Shown here: piece by piece, positions 59,441 through 64,000 of the stretch
Numbering within the stretch: position 1 is the stretch's first letter
How the letters are laid out: every line of letters starts with the position of its first letter
Origin: Mesaphorura yosii
Taxonomy: Eukaryota; Arthropoda; Collembola; Poduromorpha; Tullbergiidae
Direction: 5' to 3'
Length of the DNA: 64,000 nt
NCBI GenBank assembly: GCA_009869945.1
Contig: WIXG01000012.1
Location: forward strand, 465,921-529,920
The notes under the pieces: generated by a model
Databases searched by the model: none
What the model was told of the DNA's origin: nothing
What the model saw: the letters and a program-made list of their open reading frames with translations, nothing else
Program-made: the position numbers and the translations under genes

Positions 59441-60164
59441 ATGGATCAGGCATTGTTGGATCAAGCGGGAGGTGCTTCTCAACAAGTCGCTGACGCTGGT
59501 CAAGAAACTGCTACTCCTCCTCCAAGTGGTAGGAGTAGCGTTGTGGAACTGGATTCTAATCAGGAGGAGGTTGTTCAGGGCTTGGAGTTATTATCAACTG
59601 ATCTGAATGAACTTTTGGAAACTGAGGCGTGGTCAAACATCACAATCAAATACGGTCCTTCGGAGTTCAAAGCACATCGCGGTATATTGGCAGTACGTTC
59701 GCCGGTTATGAAGAAAATGCTGGAAGAGGATAATGAGATAACTATCAAAGAAGATATGCTATCGGATACGGTCGAAATCATGTTGGACTACATTTACACT
59801 TCGAAATTACCACGTGTGATGGAGTATGTGCAACTTGAAGACTTGATCGGAGCTGCTGATTTTTACGCGTTACTGGAACTAAAAGCAATTTGTTTCAATC
59901 ATATTACTAAGGAACTGACTCTCGACAACATTGGTGACCTCGTCAGACTTGCACACTTGTACTCGGCTCCGGAGCCTGTGAAGGAAAAGCTAATCGGGTT
60001 CTCTCATGCGTAAGTAGCAATGAAACTGGTGAAACAATATAATTTAATCAATATAATTTTGAAACTATTATTTTTTTGATTTATGCAGAAACTTCTATGC
60101 ATTGAGAAATCCATCGTTTAAGCAAGTTTGGAAAGATTGTCTGGATTTTTTCATTCCTGGATGA
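59441..60164 (+). CDS. BTB/POZ protein, SPOP-like without MATH domain
   Basis: Two exons, 59441-60009 and 60089-60164, give 214 residues. After a Gln/Ala/Ser-rich start, a BTB domain runs from about residue 65 to 165 (WSNITIKYGPSEFKAHRGIL, AVRSPVMKKML, SDTVEIMLDYIYTSKLP). The 3-box-like helices seen in SPOP follow (LEDLIGAADFYALLELKAIC). The short last exon encodes ANFYALRNPSFKQVWKDCLD. In SPOP, BTB and 3-box recruit Cullin-3 to form a ubiquitin ligase, while MATH binds substrates. With no MATH domain, this protein could act only through partners or as a modifier of its MATH-bearing neighbour. The first ATG downstream of the TATA box was chosen over a near-cognate start at 59408. Confidence 0.85.
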
Positions 60165-60276
60165 GAAGAGCGTTGGTGTCGGACCCCACACGGATGAGAA
60201 TTAACAGAAAACACACTCAGCCTTTTGTATCAAATATGCTTGTGCTTATAGCACAAACCCTTTCAAAGTCAATAAT

Positions 60277-60282
60277 AATAAA
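60277..60282 (+). terminator. Poly(A) signal of the first BTB gene
   Basis: AATAAA within an AT-rich aataataataaaaataataa run, 113 bases after the stop codon. Confidence 0.5.
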
Positions 60283-60465
60283 AATAATAAAAATTTCAAG
60301 TTAAAATAAACTGTTCCTTTCCTTTTCTATTTTCGGAAGTTTTCGCCTTTTGGGCATTTTATTTGTGGTCTTACGTGTGCGTCGTGCATGCATTGCTCAT
60401 CCATCCATTCCTACAAAATATTGAATTTTTCTTCAAATTCAACTTGGACCTTGGACAGCTACAGC

Positions 60466-62015
60466 ATGGAATCATCGACCTCCAAGTCCTCTCAGGTCAT
60501 CACGATATTTTGATTTACCAGCAGAATATTTAATACTTGGTTTTATTAATTTTATTAATTTTTGCAGGAGGAAATTACGGAAGCTTTTGAACGTACTTGG
60601 GAAATTGAGGAATTCGGAAAAAAATATCCAAATGTATTTGAACAAGCCTATCTGAGCTGTGAAGAACGATTTGCACGGTTACAGAAACACCACAAACACG
60701 TAATTCGAGTATCACGACGGACAAGCAGAACCGTTAATATCCTGCGCGTTTCAGTGTAATATGCGATCAACCCAACTCGATTTCTATGCTAATTCACTAA
60801 TTTATTAATAACTTCAACTCTTGTTGGTTGTAGGGCGGTTAAACTGGTTCCGGTAGCTTCAGAGTGGAGTTTCGGAGTGGAGGAAAATGATCAAAGTGAT
60901 GAAGAACGGATATTGGTACACTTCATTGGCTATCATGGTAGGAATGCTTTTGAATCGAAGAAACTTACGGCTGTGTCCATAGTTGATGAGCGAGGACGAT
61001 GTTTGCTGGGTCCAAGTAAGTTCAACCACAATAAGTATGTCAAAGTCAAGTATAAAACTACTACGTACTATAAAACCGAGGCTTACGCCACGGGACGAAT
61101 TGTGGCGTTCGCGCTAAACCTGTCATGTCGTATAAGGGCGAGCGTAAGCGACTTCGCTTTCGCTCGCCCAACTAAGAGCTCAATTTAATTTATTGGTATT
61201 GGTATAGGCACTACTACTTTCCGCAAGAGCCCAATCATTGACGAACCACATGACACAGGAGCTGCATTAACCGAGACCCTTTCTAATTTGTGGAAAAACA
61301 AGGCCTCGTATTTTCCAGACAACACGCTTCGAGTGAAATTTCTAGTTGGAAACCAACGGCCCAAATCACATCTTCAAATTCCCAACCCATTGACACAATT
61401 CACAAATGACCTGCTGTCTCTGCTAGAAAGCGGTGACCGGTCCGATTTCACCATCAAATGTGGCTCAACCGAGTTTAATACGCATGAATTAATCTTGACA
61501 GCACGCTCGCCAGTTTTTCGTGCCATGTTGTCACAGGATATGCAAGAGAAAGATCAGAGAGAGGTCACAATTTCTGATGCAGGGCCTCATGCTGTCAAAA
61601 TATTACTCGATTACATTTACTCGTCCGTGTACAAGATAGAGACTATGGATATTGACCTAACCACACTGGCTGAGTTGGTCTATCTTGCTGACAAGTATCA
61701 GTTGACAGAATTGAAAACTCTTTGTCTCAACGACACAATAGAACGGATTAATCTTGATAATGTGGGAGTAATTGCACGGCTGGCATATCTGTACACCTTA
61801 ACCGGACACGAGGTACGAGAACGCGTTTCGGATTTTATTGCCGAGTAAGTAATCCAACAATTTGACAATTTGGCTAGTATAAAATTTACAATTGAGCTTT
61901 GCTGCCAAATACAAATTACTCTCATAGGAACTTTAAATTGCTTCGCAAGAGCCCGGAATTCAAGGAAGTGATGAAGGAATGCTTCGATCTATTGTGGATT
62001 CAAGGAACGGAGTGA
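60466..62015 (+). CDS. Divergent MATH-BTB protein (SPOP/speckle-type family)
   Basis: Five exons, 60466-60495, 60568-60755, 60834-61015, 61208-61844 and 61928-62015, give 374 residues. After a charged helical N-terminus, residues of about 75-190 look like a very divergent MATH domain (WSFGVEEND, AVSIVDERGRC, ending YFPDNTLRVKFLV, which parallels SPOP's last MATH strand). The BTB domain is clear at about 215-315 (SDFTIKCGSTEFNTHELILT, ARSPVFRAML, AVKILLDYIYSS), then helices LVYLADKYQLTELKTLC and IARLAYLYTL. The last exon encodes NFKLLRKSPEFKEVMKECFD. A substrate adaptor for Cullin-3 is the expected role. The donor at 61015 was preferred because it joins in phase; reading through would stop at 61188. 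A likely tandem relative of the preceding gene. Confidence 0.8.
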
Positions 62016-62891
62016 CCTCTCGATTTTCCCCTCCATCCCTGCTACACTTTCAACTCCATTCCAATAACCATTTAATCGGAAAATTTACTACAAAATTATG
62101 CACATGTTAACAGAATAATTATGTAAAAATTGGTGGCCTTCAGTTGTAGAATAAGAAATCCAGGATTTATTTGCAATAATCTCACAATTTGAATGCAATG
62201 CATTAAACTGCTGCAGAATATGTACATATGACCTGGGGTTGGTGTCGCATGCGATTTTCCGAGGGAACGGTCTGCCTCTTTGTTCGATGTACGTTGGGCG
62301 TTTCTCGAGATTCCAACCCTGATAAATCTCGTAACTTGGTACAAAGTCTCTTGTCAAGCGTCGAGCGCAGAGATAAGTCCATTTGAATTCACAAAACCTA
62401 CATGATCAATTTCACATGTTTCCTCATTTTGTATTTTGCACGTGTTTTACGTAACGCAAGCACCCGACACATGAGCTTAATGTGTCATCAAGACCATCCC
62501 CAGCGCAGATATTGACATTGATGTGTGACGTACGTACCATGCAGTTCACCTTTACGTCGGCGACAAGTACAACTTCTTTCATATGTGTCCATATATTCGC
62601 TATCCAGTGAAAAAATGCAAATGGTCCTAGACCTGGAAACAAACTGCTTTCCTGCACGAGGAACGAGAAGTAGTCTTGGATTTACTTTGGCAAACGCGAA
62701 TCTGGACTAGTAATTCTCGAATTGAGACCACAAGAGGAAGGAACTCAACACTCTTGACCATTTCTTTATCAAATGGATCACCTAAATTTACGCAAGGGTA
62801 CTGATTGTCGCAGTGGTGCTCGTGGCTCGAGTAGTGACGGGATCAGCAGCGGAGCCTGCCTACGTGACACAATTTTGTGTATTGTGTACAG
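62016..62891. other. Spacer after the MATH-BTB gene
   Basis: No supported gene. If a third BTB gene once stood here, its body is no longer recognisable. Confidence 0.4.
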
Positions 62892-62979
62892 GAACTTTGA
62901 TACATTTCGTCGCGAACCGGAATTTAAGGAAGTGATGAAGGAGTGCTTTGACGAATTTTTCATTTCACCAGGGAAATGA
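62892..62979 (+). pseudogene. Orphan copy of a BTB-gene last exon
   Basis: After a tacag acceptor, an 88-base segment reads NFDTFRREPEFKEVMKECFD and stops. It matches the last exon of the MATH-BTB gene (61928-62015) in length, phase and most residues (PEFKEVMKECFD is identical). No BTB body exon precedes it, so it is a relic of a tandem duplicate or a partial duplication. Confidence 0.75.
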
Positions 62980-63435
62980 GCCAGACGACGCTTGTGTATT
63001 CGGCTCGTCGAATTCAAAAAACTTGTCCGCATATTTTACCTCACTTGAACCGGAATGTGTTTCTTCCATTACACTAGACGAGACGAGTTTGGCTTCTGGC
63101 ATAAACGCAGTTTTAATGTAAGTCTGCTTTGCGGTCGGACTCCAGCGAAGTTTAAAGTAGGACAGGGCGGCGGGTGCAAAAACAGCCGCTGAGCATTCTA
63201 ACAAGCTCAACTCCAGCGTTGACTTACAGCGAATTTTCAACGCATCAAGCAGGGTCTTCGCAATTGGTGATCCAAACTTAAGTTTCTCGTTCGCATGCTT
63301 CTCAAGAGCCTTGCTCGTTTGTAGGATCACGGGAGCCAAATACCCAAAGAAGAACGACTTTTCTTCCTGCAACTTGTCCAATGCAATTGCCACTGGTCGT
63401 CCAACAAATCTACCTCCGCTGACGTAAATGCAGTA
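62965..63435 (-). mobile_element. hAT-superfamily transposase remnant (C-terminal part)
   Basis: A minus-strand frame, open upstream to about 63435, reads VGRPVAIALDKLQEEKSFFF and GYLAPVILQTSKALEKHANE. It continues SPIAKTLLDALKIRCKS and ALSYFKLRWSPTAKQ. This order (P-x-A-x-A-L-D-x-L-Q, then Y-G-Y-L-x-P, then repeated helices, then FKLRW) is typical of the catalytic-core C-terminal half of BED-type hAT transposases. The N-terminal BED finger, the rest of the core and the terminal dimerisation region are not seen. I found no terminal inverted repeats or 8-base target duplications by eye. Its end overlaps the orphan BTB exon on the other strand by 15 bases, so the insertion may lie next to that breakpoint. 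Confidence 0.6.
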
Positions 63436-63453
63436 GTTCCAGTAAGCTTACAG

Positions 63454-63984
63454 ATGTCAGGTAAATGTCATCACTGCATCGACTTGAGGCAAAATCAACC
63501 TGAATGGTACCCAATACAAGTAAAAATTGATACCACTGTCGAAGAAGAGCTGCGGTACGAAGTAGTGCTGGGGCTCTTTCTTGCTGAATGCACCAGGCGC
63601 TTGGTGGAGAAGACTGAAACGGAAACCGGCAACAGAATGGCCTTAAGCAACTGTACCATCGTAATTCCAATTATGAAGACCATGTTTCAGCGCCAAGCAA
63701 TACGCGATGCGGTCATTTGTGGCTTGGGATTCACGACAGAGTCTGTGAGGCTGATTTCGGAGCCAACTGCTGCCGCTACTCTATTACATTCTTGTACGTT
63801 CAAGAATTCTCGGTCAAGGCCAAGCTCAAGCTCCAGTCACGGTCGAGGCTCGAGTCCAGAAAATGTGATGGTCGTCTGCTCCTCTTCGGCCCGTGGCTTT
63901 GGGCGATATTCTCAATATGAAGGAGAGGGTGTACTCACACTCAGTTGCCACTGGCAACACTATCACTTAACACATGGAGTGTGA
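63454..63984 (+). pseudogene. Hsp70-like nucleotide-binding-domain fragment, broken
   Basis: The frame contains the Hsp70 block NCTIVIPIMKTMFQRQAIRD, then GLGFTTESVRLISEPTAAAT. This corresponds to the family's VVTVPAYF-type strand and NEPTAAA turn. The DLGGGT-type phosphate loop that should follow within about 25 residues is missing; a Ser-rich insert and VMVVCSSSARGFG occupy its place. A short stretch resembling the next strand (ILNMKERVY, then ATGNTIT) lies in a different frame and ends in a stop. This suggests at least one frame change. No N-terminal ATP motif is found upstream. It is best read as a pseudogene or rearranged fragment, unless it belongs to a spliced gene extending past the window. 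Confidence 0.6.
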
Positions 63985-64000
63985 GTGCGCACTCACCGTG

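Noticed and set aside
61016-61188. Read-through of the MATH-BTB exon 3 to a stop at 61188
   Set aside because: The donor CCAA|GTAAGT at 61015 is strong, joins in phase to 61208 and restores a MATH-like sequence; the read-through is lower quality.

Overview
This window is nuclear DNA from an animal, almost certainly an arthropod. The genes have spliceosomal introns with GT-AG borders. Most introns are 50-100 bases, but a few reach several kilobases. Three genes point to arthropods, and probably to hexapods: a nudel-type modular serine protease, a Schnurri-type zinc-finger protein, and a secreted protein with the six-cysteine spacing of odorant-binding proteins. A springtail or another compact-genome hexapod would fit, but the species cannot be fixed from sequence alone. 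I rebuilt the exon chains by hand. In every complete multi-exon gene the exon phases agree and the total coding length divides by three, which is the main support for the models.

Layout. 0-7 kb holds housekeeping genes: the 5' part of Ars2/SRRT (minus), the actin regulator CAP (plus) and, tail-to-tail with it, the proteasome ubiquitin receptor Rpn13/ADRM1 (minus). 7-27 kb is one gene, schnurri (plus), with a 19-base first coding exon, a 12.2-kb intron and ten 3' exons clustered in 5 kb. 27-36 kb is gene-dense: an OBP-like secreted protein, a CCCH-finger protein of unknown role, a protein with a PP1-docking RVxF motif, the iron-sulfur co-chaperone HSCB, an IQ/coiled-coil protein and the ribosome-biogenesis protein RCL1. 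36-40 kb is intergenic and carries a roughly 62-base tandem repeat. 40-42.4 kb is an MBOAT1/2-type lysophospholipid acyltransferase. 45-56.6 kb is a 12-exon nudel-like transmembrane serine protease. 57-64 kb looks like accessory DNA: uncertain reading frames, two related BTB genes, an orphan copy of a BTB last exon, a hAT transposase remnant and a broken Hsp70-like fragment.

How the genes relate. Neighbours mostly serve unrelated pathways (RNA processing, actin, proteasome, BMP signalling, Fe-S assembly, rRNA processing, lipid remodelling), as expected for a compact animal genome rather than an operon. Recurring patterns are divergent gene pairs with less than 0.5 kb between starts and convergent pairs whose poly(A) signals nearly touch. 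The last 7 kb shows local duplication and transposon decay and is the part most likely to differ between related species. I found no CRISPR array, rRNA or tRNA gene, or prokaryotic-type system. I saw no clearly undescribed biological system. The most novel-looking items are the lineage-specific architectures (Schnurri, nudel, OBP-like, RCL1) and the two conserved-looking proteins I cannot name.
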